From contig CANQLG010000012.1 of NCBI GenBank assembly GCA_947624645.1, forward strand, positions 1 through 59,120: DNA of 59,120 nt. Direction: 5' to 3'. Every line of letters begins with the position of its first letter. Positions within the stretch are counted from its first letter, which is position 1. The notes beneath the pieces were generated by a model. That model was not told where the DNA came from and searched no databases. It saw only the letters and a program-made list of their open reading frames with translations. Both the position numbers and the translations under genes were made by a program. Source of the stretch: Candidatus Gastranaerophilales bacterium. GTDB lineage: Bacteria > Cyanobacteriota > Vampirovibrionia > Gastranaerophilales > Gastranaerophilaceae. This document shows, piece by piece, positions 45,246 to 54,000 of this stretch.

Positions 45246-45278
45246 AAAAGGGCTTCCTGAAAATTAGGAAACCCTTTT
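45246..45278. terminator. bidirectional terminator hairpin
   Basis: AAAGGG-C-TTCCT pairs with AGGAA-A-CCCTTT, a stem of about 11 bp with one mismatch and a 7-nt loop. T-rich stretches lie on both sides, so it can stop the phosphatase transcript on the plus strand and the 39-residue gene on the minus strand. Confidence 0.75.
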
Positions 45279-45285
45279 ATTTTAA

Positions 45286-45405
45286 TTAATTCATTGCTTG
45301 TTCGGTTTGATTATTACTTATATCTTGATTTTTATGTTTTTTCATTATTTTTGCAATACCAAAACCGATTCCGGCAATAACACCAAGCATTAATAATTTA
45401 TTCAT
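45286..45405 (-). CDS. 39-residue membrane microprotein
   Basis: A short frame with ATG at 45405, preceded by GGAGGG at a 5-nt distance, is among the best ribosome sites here. The product has a hydrophobic helix with Gly-rich face (LLMLGVIAGIGFGIAKI, 4-20), then KKHK and a polar tail ending QTEQAMN. A single membrane span with a basic C-terminal flank is typical of small membrane proteins. The hairpin at 45246-45278 lies directly behind it. No named family is known to me, so the call rests on start signal, helix and terminator. Confidence 0.72.
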   Translation of the reverse strand: MNKLLMLGVIAGIGFGIAKIMKKHKNQDISNNQTEQAMN

Positions 45406-45519
45406 ATATTCCCTCCGTTTTTAAATATTTTGCTAAAAAAATATAATATTTACACTCTGCTTTCGGAGAGGCAATAAGGCGGTTTTGGGGCATAAATAAA
45501 TTATAATATCTATTTGAAC

Positions 45520-45861
45520 CTACCATTTTTTAAATATAAAAAATACGGCTATAACAATTAACGCAAAACCTACAAGGTAGTTCCATTTAAATTCTTCTTT
45601 TAAGTACAGAACCGAAAAAACACTGAATACAATCAATGTTATAACTTCCTGCATAGTTTTTAATTGAGCCGCCGAAAAATAATCATGCCCGATTCTGTTT
45701 GCCGGCACCTGAAAACAATATTCCAATAATGCAATTGACCAGCTGACAAGTATTACAATCCATAGTGCGGTAGCTTTATACTTCAAATGACCATACCACG
45801 CAAAGGTCATAAATATATTTGAAATTGTTAATAATATTATCGGTAAAAATTGTCTGAACAT
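45520..45861 (-). CDS. DMT-superfamily small membrane protein (DUF486-like)
   Basis: The 113-residue protein has four hydrophobic segments and the start FRQFLPIILLTISNIFMTFA with WYGHLKYK, and later EYCFQVPANRIGH and KTMQEVITL, as in the DUF486 branch of the drug/metabolite transporter superfamily. Function is unknown; small multidrug transporters have similar size. The ATG at 45861 gives a family-like start but has no clear ribosome site. It lies 28 bp (from the ATG) downstream of the glycosyltransferase gene, so it may be a partner in lipid-linked sugar handling. Confidence 0.8.
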   Translation of the reverse strand: MFRQFLPIILLTISNIFMTFAWYGHLKYKATALWIVILVSWSIALLEYCFQVPANRIGHDYFSAAQLKTMQEVITLIVFSVFSVLYLKEEFKWNYLVGFALIVIAVFFIFKKW

Positions 45862-45889
45862 GGTTAAATTATAATACAAGATTTACGGA

Positions 45890-46582
45890 TTAATCAATAA
45901 ATCTATATTTTATTAGAGTAATAATTGCGTGGATTCCATCTTTCCAATTGATTTTTTTACCGTCATTATGACCTCTTGCAATATAATTAATCGGTACTTC
46001 TTTAATTCTGGCGCCTTTTTTCAATATTTTCGCAGTAATTTCAGGTTCAAAATCAAATCTGTTTGCCCTTATTGTTATATTTTGTATAAATTCCCGTTTA
46101 AACGCTTTATAACATGTCTCCATATCAGTTATTTCTGCACCATATAATACATTTGTAAGCAAAGTTAAAAATTTATTGGCAAGCTTATTTTTTAAAATAA
46201 AATTTTTAAGGTTTGATTTTATTATAAATCTTGAGCCGTAAACTACATCTGCTTTATCATTAATCAATAAAGGCAGTATATTATCATAATCATCAGGCAA
46301 ATATTCCAAATCGGCATCTTGTATAACTATAAAATCACCTGTTGCTTCTTTTATCGCAGTTCTTATTGCCGCACCTTTTCCTTGATTTTTTTTATGAAAA
46401 AGCTTTTTATACGGTTTATCAAGCTGTCTGATTATATCAATTGTTCCGTCTGTTGAGGCATCATCCGTTATAATTATTTCCTTTTCAAGCCCTGCAAATT
46501 TTGCCTGTTCTACTTTTTCAAGTAATGCTGTCAGTGTTTCTTTTTCATTATATACGGGTATTATTATACTTACTTTTCTCAT
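45890..46582 (-). CDS. GT2 family glycosyltransferase (polyprenol-phosphate type)
   Basis: The 230-residue protein has the GT-A start SIIIPVYNEKETL, TDDASTDGT, then DADLEYLPDDYD (DxD-type metal site), VVYGSR and METCYKAFKREF, as in dolichol-phosphate mannose synthase-like enzymes. It lacks the C-terminal membrane helices of ArnC/GtrB. It probably adds a sugar to a lipid carrier phosphate. The start ATG has no ribosome site and a TATACAAT hexamer directly upstream on the minus strand, hinting at a leaderless mRNA. It is divergent from the GAF/HD-GYP gene. Confidence 0.87.
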   Translation of the reverse strand: MRKVSIIIPVYNEKETLTALLEKVEQAKFAGLEKEIIITDDASTDGTIDIIRQLDKPYKKLFHKKNQGKGAAIRTAIKEATGDFIVIQDADLEYLPDDYDNILPLLINDKADVVYGSRFIIKSNLKNFILKNKLANKFLTLLTNVLYGAEITDMETCYKAFKREFIQNITIRANRFDFEPEITAKILKKGARIKEVPINYIARGHNDGKKINWKDGIHAIITLIKYRFID

Positions 46583-46592
46583 AAATATATTG

Positions 46593-46598
46593 TATAAT
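46593..46598 (+). promoter_or_regulatory. -10 element of the GAF/HD-GYP gene
   Basis: TATAAT lies 28 bp before the ATG at 46626. With transcription starting near 46605, the start at 46626 (ribosome site AAGGA) is the only sensible one. The -35 region is poor. Confidence 0.45.
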
Positions 46599-46625
46599 GA
46601 ATTAGTGAGTTTGTTAAGGATTTAT

Positions 46626-48377
46626 ATGCCTAAAATGCACCAAGTTGAGTCAATTAATAATGCTGAAAATCTCTTTAACGAAGCATTAGATTTATATATT
46701 AAAGATGATTATAAACACGCTGATGAAAAGTTAGTTTCGGCATACAAGATTTTTTTAGCCGATAAAAATACGGCTATGGTTTCCGTTTGTTTATCTTTTA
46801 GCGGACTTTTTAAATATTTGTGTAAAAAAGAAAGTTATTATAAATCACTTTTGTTATTGGAAGATGCAAAATTTTTAGCGGAAAGTTCTTCTGATAAAAG
46901 TGCCGTTTCCATAAATAAATTTGCATTCGGCTGTATTTATTTCTTTGAACATAAATATCAAGATGCGCAATATTATCTGTCTTGTGCGCTTGATGAGCTT
47001 GATTTATACCCTGCAATCAAATTAAAAACCATAGATTACCTTGAGCAAATAAAAACTTGCAATACAATTGACCGCACAAAACCTGATAAAGACCAAAATG
47101 CAACTTTATTAATAGCATTATCCAAAATAGCAAGAACCGTTAATGCGCAAGAAGCTAACCTTGATAATCTTTTAAATACAATAGCGGAACAGACAAAATT
47201 GGTGCTAAATGCTGATAGATGTACTGTTTTTCTTTATGATAAAGCTAAAAACGAATTATGGTCTAAGGTTGCGCTTGGAATGAATAGTGAAGAAATCAGA
47301 TTTAAAGCCGATAAAGGGTTTGCAGGACATGTACTTAAAACAGGTGAAACTATTATTATAAAAGATGCCTATAAGGACGAAAGATTTAATAAAGATATTG
47401 ATAAACATACAGGATATAAAACATATAATCTTTTGTGTATGCCAATACGAAATATTAAATATGAAATTATCGGAGTATTTCAGGTTCTTAATAAAAAAGA
47501 CGGTGATTTTACATCAGCTGATGAGGATTTATTGTTAGCAATCGGAACTAATGCAGGTATTGCAATAGAAAACAGTATGTTGTTTAATATTCAGCAAAAT
47601 ATGATATTTGAACAAAAGCTTTTATTTGCGGGATTTATTGATACTCTGGCTGCATCTATTGAAGCTCGTGATAAAATTACTTTAGGTCATTCAAACCGTG
47701 TCAGACAGTATTCCGAACTTATATGTAACAAACTCGGATATAACAAAGATGAAACCGAAATAATCTTAAAAGCAGCTACATTGCACGATATCGGGAAAAT
47801 AGGTATTAAAGACTCCGTTTTACAAAAAAAAGGTGCTTTAACAAAAGAAGAATATGAACATATTAAAGAACATGCAAAATTAACATATGACATATTGAAA
47901 AAAACTAATATTAATAAATCATTTGCAGAAATAGCCGAAATAGCTTCTTCTCACCATGAAAAATTTGACGGAACGGGTTATTTTAGAGGTTTAAAAGGCG
48001 AGCAAATACCTTTTGGAGGCAGAATTTTAGCCGTTAGCGATGTTTTTGACGCTATAACTTCAGTCCGTCATTACCGTGACAGAATGCCTATGAAAGAGGC
48101 ATTGAATATTATAAATGAGGGCAGAGGCAAACATTTCGACCCTAAAATTGTCGATATATTTTTTAGTCTGCCTTGCGATGAGATTATGGATGTTTTAATC
48201 AGCGAATATGGTATAAAACTTAAAGAGAAAGACAGAAAATTTCTTTCAGGATATAACTTGCTATCCTTTTTTAACATTCTTCAAAAGAATGATTTTTCTC
48301 AGTCCGATAAAAAGATTATTAATATATTTGATTCTTATTATCTGCGAAAAAATGAAACGGCGGTTAACAATGAGTAA
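46626..48377 (+). CDS. GAF and HD-GYP domain protein
   Basis: The 583-residue protein has a helical TPR-like N-terminal part (about 1-150), a GAF sensor domain (about 165-315, with KGFAGHVLKTGETIIIKDAY) and an HD-GYP domain. The latter has LGHSNRV (first His intact), LHDIGKIGI and HHEKFDGTGYF, with Phe where Pro is usual. It should hydrolyse c-di-GMP under control of a ligand bound by the GAF domain. The start at 46626 has AAGGA 5 nt upstream. It overlaps the next gene, a NarL-type regulator, by 8 nt. Confidence 0.9.
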   Translation: MPKMHQVESINNAENLFNEALDLYIKDDYKHADEKLVSAYKIFLADKNTAMVSVCLSFSGLFKYLCKKESYYKSLLLLEDAKFLAESSSDKSAVSINKFAFGCIYFFEHKYQDAQYYLSCALDELDLYPAIKLKTIDYLEQIKTCNTIDRTKPDKDQNATLLIALSKIARTVNAQEANLDNLLNTIAEQTKLVLNADRCTVFLYDKAKNELWSKVALGMNSEEIRFKADKGFAGHVLKTGETIIIKDAYKDERFNKDIDKHTGYKTYNLLCMPIRNIKYEIIGVFQVLNKKDGDFTSADEDLLLAIGTNAGIAIENSMLFNIQQNMIFEQKLLFAGFIDTLAASIEARDKITLGHSNRVRQYSELICNKLGYNKDETEIILKAATLHDIGKIGIKDSVLQKKGALTKEEYEHIKEHAKLTYDILKKTNINKSFAEIAEIASSHHEKFDGTGYFRGLKGEQIPFGGRILAVSDVFDAITSVRHYRDRMPMKEALNIINEGRGKHFDPKIVDIFFSLPCDEIMDVLISEYGIKLKEKDRKFLSGYNLLSFFNILQKNDFSQSDKKIINIFDSYYLRKNETAVNNE

Positions 48378-49014
48378 TGTTTTAATTGTGGAAGACCACG
48401 CCTTAATTAGATTCGGACTAAAAACAGCTTTTGAAACAAATAAATATATTAATGAAATATCGGAAGCAGTAAATGCCGAAGATGCAATAAATATAGTTAA
48501 GTCAAAACATATTGATATTGTTATTATGGATTTAGGACTGCCGTTAATGAACGGAATTGAAGCTACTCGTGAAATTAAAAATATCAATAAAAATATTAAA
48601 ATTATTATTTTAACCTCTCACAACAGTGAAACTGAGATATTGGATGCAATTAAAGCAGGTGCAAGTGCATATTGTTCAAAAGATATTTCGCCCGAATTAT
48701 TAAGCAATATTCTGCTTAGTGTAACGGATGGAGCTTTATGGTTTGATTCAAAAGCTGCCGATATAATTGTCAAAAATCTTATTGCCGATAAAAAACCTCA
48801 AAATATTGATTTAATAAGTAAATATAATCTTACCGAACGTGAAGGACATGTTCTTCAATACATATGTGAGGGATTAAACAACGGAGAAATATCCAAAATT
48901 CTTGATGTTAGTGTAAATACTGTTAAAGTACACGTTAGCAGCATTATACAAAAACTTGAAGTTGAAGACAGAACACAAGTTGTTGTTAAAGCATTTAAAC
49001 ATTTAGCCGTCTAA
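48370..49014 (+). CDS. NarL/FixJ-type response regulator
   Basis: The 214-residue protein begins with a receiver (E8-D9, phosphorylated D54 in VIMDLGLPLMNG) and ends with a LuxR-type helix-turn-helix (LTEREGHVLQYICEGLNNGE then SVNTVKVHVSSIIQKL). The start ATG lies within the end of the upstream gene, so translation is coupled. No histidine kinase is encoded next to it; the partner could be elsewhere. The GAF/HD-GYP protein ahead of it may act in the same pathway. Confidence 0.92.
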   Translation: MSNVLIVEDHALIRFGLKTAFETNKYINEISEAVNAEDAINIVKSKHIDIVIMDLGLPLMNGIEATREIKNINKNIKIIILTSHNSETEILDAIKAGASAYCSKDISPELLSNILLSVTDGALWFDSKAADIIVKNLIADKKPQNIDLISKYNLTEREGHVLQYICEGLNNGEISKILDVSVNTVKVHVSSIIQKLEVEDRTQVVVKAFKHLAV

Positions 49015-49092
49015 AAGACACTAAAATTATAATAATATATTTGATTATTTTAAATCTTTTTGATAAAGTACAAACAAAAGAAGAAAAGTATT

Positions 49093-50040
49093 ATGGATGA
49101 GAAACTGGACATAATAACAATAGGTGAAAGTTTAATAGAACTTTCTTCAAGTGAAAATCTGACAACCGCAAAAAGTTTAGATAAGTATTATGGTGGAGAT
49201 ACTTTAACAACAGCCATTGCTGCTTTAAGATTGGGTTCAAAAGTAGGATTTATTTCAAGAATAGGAATGGATTGTTTCAGAAATTATCTGCTTGAAAGCT
49301 GGCAAAACGAGGGACTGGATATTTCTCATGTTAAACCTGTTCAAGGTGTTAACGGTCTTTATCTTGTATCGAAAACCGAAGATTGTTTAAGCAAGGAATT
49401 TACGTTTTATCGAAAAAAAAGCGCCGCTACTAACCTTTCAATTGAAGATATATCTCCGGATTATATTAAAAATACTTCTATTCTTTATTCGACCGGAATA
49501 ACCCAGTCTTTATCCATAAGTGCTCGTGAAGCGGTTAAAGAAGCTTTCAAAATTGCAAAAGAAAATAATATCACAACTGCCTATGACCCTAATTATACAA
49601 GTAAAATTTGGTCTGAAGATGAAGCAAAAGAAGCGTTTAATGAAATTATTGACTATCTTGATATCATTTTTCTTAATGTTAAATATGATTCTAAAATAGT
49701 TATCGATTCAGCTTCCATTGACAATACCATAAAATATTTGTGGGATAAAGGATTATCAACAGTTATAATTAAATCTTCGATAGAAAAAGGATATTATGTA
49801 GGATATCAAGGTCAAGTAGAATTTGTTAACTTTATAAATGAAGACGTCATTGATGATACCGGAGCAGGTGACGCATTTAACGGGGGCGTATTACATGCTT
49901 TGCATAACGGAATGTCACCTTATAAAGCCGCATCTTTAGGGGCAATAGTTGCAGGTTTACAAATTAAAAATTACGGTGCTGTTAAATCGATTCCTTCAAA
50001 AGAAGAAGTTTATAAGATTTTTAAAGGTCAAAATGACTAA
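49093..50040 (+). CDS. PfkB-family sugar kinase
   Basis: The 315-residue protein has the ribokinase-fold marks: ITIGESLIELSSS at the start, YYGGDTLTTAIAALRLGSKV, FISRIGMDCFRNYLLE, and DDTGAGDAFNGGVLHAL near the end, with the catalytic Asp of DTGAGD. It most resembles 2-keto-3-deoxygluconate kinases and fructokinases, but the substrate cannot be fixed. I start at the ATG at 49093, which follows a purine-rich stretch (AGAAGAAAAG). It overlaps the next gene by 8 nt. Confidence 0.87.
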   Translation: MDEKLDIITIGESLIELSSSENLTTAKSLDKYYGGDTLTTAIAALRLGSKVGFISRIGMDCFRNYLLESWQNEGLDISHVKPVQGVNGLYLVSKTEDCLSKEFTFYRKKSAATNLSIEDISPDYIKNTSILYSTGITQSLSISAREAVKEAFKIAKENNITTAYDPNYTSKIWSEDEAKEAFNEIIDYLDIIFLNVKYDSKIVIDSASIDNTIKYLWDKGLSTVIIKSSIEKGYYVGYQGQVEFVNFINEDVIDDTGAGDAFNGGVLHALHNGMSPYKAASLGAIVAGLQIKNYGAVKSIPSKEEVYKIFKGQND

Positions 50041-51028
50041 AAATGTATGTATTTCAGGATATTTCGGATTTGATAATTTCGGAGATGAAACTATCTTAAA
50101 AGTTCTTATCGATAACCTGAAAAAAACGGATAAAAGTATTCAAATAACTGTTTTTTCTTCCAATCCGCATAAAACAAGCGAATTATATAATGTTAAAAGT
50201 GTTCAAACATTTAGTTTAACACAAGTTGTTAAAACGATAAAAAATTCAGATTGCCTTATCTCGGGCGGAGGAAGTCTGCTTCAGGATGTAACCAGCAAAA
50301 AAAGCCTTTTATATTACTTATCCGTTATATTTTTTGCACAAATTTTTAAGAAAAAAACAGTTATATTTGCCCAAGGTATCGGTCCTATAAACAATATTTT
50401 CCTAAAAAAAATCACAAGATTTTTATTAAACAACACTTCTTTTATCAGTGTCAGAGATATTGAAAGTAAAAAACTTCTTGATAAATGGAATATAAAATCA
50501 CAACTTATGCCGGATCCTGTATTTAATATCGAGCCTGTCACAGTTACAAAATCAGATAAAATCGGCATTCAACTTAGAAATTATAAAAATCTTACTGATG
50601 AATTTTTAAAGGAGTTATCCTTTTGCATAAATAAATTTTTCTCAAATAAAGACATATATCTTTTATCAATGCAAAACAGTATAGACATACCGGCTTTAAA
50701 TAAACTTAAAACATATATTCCGAATGCCGTTATTGTGGAAAATACTTCTAATGATAAAATCATAGAAGATATTGCACAACTGGATACTCTTATCGCAATG
50801 CGATACCATGCCTGCCTTATCGCAATCAAAAACAACGTAAAACTGCTGCCCATAAGCTATGACATAAAAGTTAAAACCTTGGCATCCGAGTTTAACCTTG
50901 ATTTTATTGATTTAGATAAAAAAGAAAATTTAAATAATACATTTGAAAAGTTTTTAAAAACCAATATCCGATATAATTGTCATAAAGAATATGATTTTAA
51001 CTTATTGAAAGAAATTATTTTACATTAG
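50033..51028 (+). CDS. csaB: polysaccharide pyruvyl transferase (CsaB type)
   Basis: The 332-residue protein starts CISGYFGFDNFGDETILK and has ISGGGSLLQD, FAQGIGPINN and later MRYHACLIAIKN, which match CsaB/polysaccharide pyruvyl transferase. CsaB adds pyruvate ketals to wall polymers so that SLH-domain proteins can bind. SLH proteins are used for outer-membrane attachment in cyanobacterial relatives, which would fit. AAAGGT lies just before the ATG, inside the PfkB gene. It overlaps the opposing FliA-type gene by 14 bp at its 3' end. Confidence 0.9.
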   Translation: MTKNVCISGYFGFDNFGDETILKVLIDNLKKTDKSIQITVFSSNPHKTSELYNVKSVQTFSLTQVVKTIKNSDCLISGGGSLLQDVTSKKSLLYYLSVIFFAQIFKKKTVIFAQGIGPINNIFLKKITRFLLNNTSFISVRDIESKKLLDKWNIKSQLMPDPVFNIEPVTVTKSDKIGIQLRNYKNLTDEFLKELSFCINKFFSNKDIYLLSMQNSIDIPALNKLKTYIPNAVIVENTSNDKIIEDIAQLDTLIAMRYHACLIAIKNNVKLLPISYDIKVKTLASEFNLDFIDLDKKENLNNTFEKFLKTNIRYNCHKEYDFNLLKEIILH

Positions 51029-51833
51029 TTTTATCGAATCTGTTTTCATTAAGGATATTTCTTAGCTTCATAATAGCTTGAGCATGGATTTGGCAAATTC
51101 TGGATTCAGAAACGTCAAGACTTTCTCCGATTTCTTTTAAAGTCATATTTTCGTGATAATAAAGCACCATAACCATTCGTTCACGTTCAGGAAGCTTTTG
51201 CAATGCAGTTTGAAGCTCATTTTTAACATCTCTTTCTTCAAGTTTATCCAAAGGATTAACGGAATTTGTATCCTCAATTGTATCAATAAGCTCTATACCC
51301 TCATCACCCGAATATTTTTTTTCATATAATGAACCGACAGAAGTATCTTCCGCCATTATAGATATTACTTTTTCTTTTTCTATGCCTAAATAATCAGCAA
51401 TTTCCTGATTTGTAGGAGTTCTTCTTAATTGTTGTTTTAATTCTTCAATTGCAGTCTTGATATCTTTAATTTTTTTTCTGATACTTCTGGGCATCCAATC
51501 TTGAGAACGGATTTTATCTATTATTGTTCCTCTAATCCTCATTATTGCATACGTTTCAAAATGTGAACCTTTTGCGGGTACAAATTTTTCTATCGCATCT
51601 ATTAAACCTTCTAAACCGAAACTTGTTATATCATCTACGGCATAATTAGGCGGAAGAGTTAATTTTATTCTCCCTATTACGTATTTCGTTAAATAGATGT
51701 ATTGAACTATTAGTATATCCCGCAGTTTTTTGTTGGATTTATCTTCCAAATAACTCATCCATAGGCTCTCAAGCTCACTATCAGAAAGCCTTTTAATGTT
51801 ATTATATGAATTATTTCCAATATTATCGCTCAT
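51015..51833 (-). CDS. FliA/WhiG-type sigma factor (sigma-28)
   Basis: The 272-residue protein carries regions 2-4 in FliA style: YAVDDITSFGLEGLIDAIEK, HFETYAIMRIRGTIIDKIRS, then QDWMPRSIRKK, RRTPTNQEIADYLGIEKEK and LKEIGESLDVSESRICQIHA. In other bacteria such factors drive flagellar, pilus or development genes. No flagellar genes are in the window. The ATG follows CGGAG at a good distance. It is the fourth sigma factor here. Confidence 0.9.
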   Translation of the reverse strand: MSDNIGNNSYNNIKRLSDSELESLWMSYLEDKSNKKLRDILIVQYIYLTKYVIGRIKLTLPPNYAVDDITSFGLEGLIDAIEKFVPAKGSHFETYAIMRIRGTIIDKIRSQDWMPRSIRKKIKDIKTAIEELKQQLRRTPTNQEIADYLGIEKEKVISIMAEDTSVGSLYEKKYSGDEGIELIDTIEDTNSVNPLDKLEERDVKNELQTALQKLPERERMVMVLYYHENMTLKEIGESLDVSESRICQIHAQAIMKLRNILNENRFDKTNVK

Positions 51834-51919
51834 TAATTACTCCGGAGAATAATATTATTTTTTCCCTCCTTAATTGTATTAATTTATTGCGATTCCAAAA
51901 TCATATATATATATGAAAT

Positions 51920-52483
51920 CTATTTGTTTATTAGTATTGGTATTTGTTTAATCTTCTTTTGCCAATATTGATTATTTTCTGCTTTTAATTTAAATGTTTC
52001 ACCAAATAATTTCTTTTCATATTCACTTTGATTTTGTTCGGTTTCAAATTGACTGTTCAATAATATTTTTCTAATTCTGTTCTTTTTTGATATATCTTGA
52101 GATAAATTGATAAATACTTCTTTTTCGGTTGTATTATATAATGCTTTTTCAACAGCTGCCTGCAATAATTTATCTATTGCTTCTTCCGTTATGGTTTTTA
52201 TATCCAAATTTATTATATATACGCTATCTTTATATATTTTTAAATCCATTGACGCAATTATTTTATTATCATCATATTTTAAAGCATATTTTTCTATACC
52301 GTGTTTAGATGAAAATTTTCTGTATAAATCAACTTTCACAATACTTTTATCAAATAAAAATATATTTTTAGATATCATAAAGGATTTTATTTTTTCCCAT
52401 TGCGGAACAAATAATATTTCCTGTGCTATATTGTCAATTGAAATTTTAGATTTATTATTATGTTTTAAAATTGTATTTATCAT
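51920..52483 (-). CDS. hypothetical protein, possibly GNAT-like
   Basis: The 187-residue protein has no clear domain. Its middle (IIASMDLKIYKDSVYIINLD, then a helix and VFINLSQDISKKNRIRKILL) has the strand-helix order of an N-acetyltransferase, in which the last part would be the CoA-binding and neighbouring helix. The typical Q/RxxGxG/A loop is not visible, so the fold call is weak. It is a separate unit between the sigma-28 gene and the radical SAM gene. Confidence 0.6.
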   Translation of the reverse strand: MINTILKHNNKSKISIDNIAQEILFVPQWEKIKSFMISKNIFLFDKSIVKVDLYRKFSSKHGIEKYALKYDDNKIIASMDLKIYKDSVYIINLDIKTITEEAIDKLLQAAVEKALYNTTEKEVFINLSQDISKKNRIRKILLNSQFETEQNQSEYEKKLFGETFKLKAENNQYWQKKIKQIPILINK

Positions 52484-52629
52484 AATTTTACTCTTAAAAG
52501 AAAGAGATTTTTCTTACTTTCTCTGATATATGGCCGAATCTTCCAACCCGTTTTTGGTAGTGTATATTTTATATTTTAACTTAAAGTATGTCAATTTCAA
52601 CAATTAATTTAACATCTTTTAACAAAATA

Positions 52630-53664
52630 TCATCTTCTGTATACTAAATTTTTACTTTTGTCTTTATGCAGTTTAATTATGCATTTACTAAGAAATTTAC
52701 TTCCACAAATATAATCAGGTAGTTTTTTTATCTGTCTGTTCCTTAATACATAAGTTAGAAAACTATATGTAAGAACATTTATCTTAGATTTTTTTGCTTT
52801 ATTATTAAAATAATCTGCCAAAAGATATATATGTAAAGATACATCTTTATTGTTATATTTTCTTGCGTATCGTACTTCAATATCAAGAGCAACGGTATTA
52901 ATATTAAAATTTTTCATCAACTTAAAAAATTGATTAATTTCATCAATTGAATCATTTATACCGGGAATAATAATATACTTTATAATAACATTATCAGGTG
53001 AAGCCTGAGCATATTTTTTGATATTCTCACAAACTATATTGAATTTATCGACTTGTTTAACTTTTTTATAAGTATCATAAGTACCTGAATCCAATGAAAT
53101 AACAACATTGCCCATTCCTTTTTTTAGTGCTTCAAAAACTGTTTCGCTATATTTTATACCGCTGGTATGAACTCTGACTTTAGTACCTTTTTCAACCAAT
53201 AACCCGATTAATTCATCAAAATTTTGCATGCAAGTGGGTTCACCGCCTTGAAAAGTAGCTTCACCGCCTGATTTATAATAACCCTTATCTATCAAATCTT
53301 TAATAATAGGATAAGTGTTATAATTTACACTACCCATACTTTGATCGTCACTGCAATAAATACATCTGGCATTACATAATTTGCAATGAGAAAAATGAAA
53401 TTCCGATATTTTACGCTCATTTGAAAAATTATATTCAAATAAATGGTAACAATTTTCACATTCAAAAATAGTTTTTTCTTTTTGCTGTGCCACTCTTTTA
53501 GCTTTTATATCAAATATATTTTCCCAATCAATCATTTCACCATGATAACTGTTTAATAAGACAGGCATACCTCTGCCATCGTTGTGTGAAATACAACAAT
53601 CATTAACTGTATCCAAATCAAAATTTATACCTGATTCTAAGAAAATACAACCTTGATTATTCAT
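52630..53664 (-). CDS. radical SAM protein with extra cysteines
   Basis: The 344-residue protein has the radical SAM cluster motif C97-NAR-C101-IY-C104 and the SAM-binding stretch GGEPTCMQNF. It thus makes a 5'-deoxyadenosyl radical with a 4Fe-4S cluster. Additional cysteines (C6, C23, C24, C69, C72, C94 and two in the C-terminal third) could hold an auxiliary cluster. The type of reaction is unknown. ATAAGGAG precedes the ATG. A large hairpin lies only 16 bp upstream of the start, between it and rpmA. Confidence 0.8.
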   Translation of the reverse strand: MNNQGCIFLESGINFDLDTVNDCCISHNDGRGMPVLLNSYHGEMIDWENIFDIKAKRVAQQKEKTIFECENCYHLFEYNFSNERKISEFHFSHCKLCNARCIYCSDDQSMGSVNYNTYPIIKDLIDKGYYKSGGEATFQGGEPTCMQNFDELIGLLVEKGTKVRVHTSGIKYSETVFEALKKGMGNVVISLDSGTYDTYKKVKQVDKFNIVCENIKKYAQASPDNVIIKYIIIPGINDSIDEINQFFKLMKNFNINTVALDIEVRYARKYNNKDVSLHIYLLADYFNNKAKKSKINVLTYSFLTYVLRNRQIKKLPDYICGSKFLSKCIIKLHKDKSKNLVYRR

Positions 53665-53680
53665 AAAAACTCCTTATAAA

Positions 53681-53715
53681 AAGAAAAGAACAACTTTACT
53701 AGTTGTCCTTTTCTT
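53681..53715 (-). terminator. terminator or attenuator behind rplU-rpmA
   Basis: AAGAAAAG-A-ACAACT pairs with AGTTGT-C-CTTTTCTT over two blocks of 8 and 6 bp, with a 5-nt loop and one mismatch. Read on the minus strand it ends in a T-rich stretch. It ends the ribosomal protein operon, and partial read-through would feed the radical SAM gene directly downstream. Confidence 0.8.
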
Positions 53716-53727
53716 ATAAAAAAAAAA

Positions 53728-53982
53728 CTATTCTGCGTAAACACTAACTTGTTTTCTGTCACGTCTATGGGGCTCAAATTTGACTACACCGTCGATAAGT
53801 GCAAAGAGAGTATAGTCTTTTCCCATCCCGACATTATTTCCGGGGTGGATTTTAGTACCTTTTTGACGAACGATAATGTTACCGGTAGTAACAGCTTCAC
53901 CGCCAAATTTTTTAACGCCTAATCGTTTACTTTCACTGTCGCGGCCATTTTTACTTGACCCGACACCTTTCTTATGTGCCAT
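53728..53982 (-). CDS. rpmA: 50S ribosomal protein L27
   Basis: L27 reaches the peptidyl-transferase centre with its N-terminal tail. The 84-residue sequence is complete: [40 protein letters not shown] and [18 protein letters not shown]. There is no cleavable N-terminal extension of the Firmicutes type; the protein starts directly at MAHKK. AAGGAG lies before the ATG. It follows rplU by 18 bp, the usual order. Confidence 0.97.
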   Translation of the reverse strand: MAHKKGVGSSKNGRDSESKRLGVKKFGGEAVTTGNIIVRQKGTKIHPGNNVGMGKDYTLFALIDGVVKFEPHRRDRKQVSVYAE

Positions 53983-54000
53983 TTTATTATTCTCCTTAAA

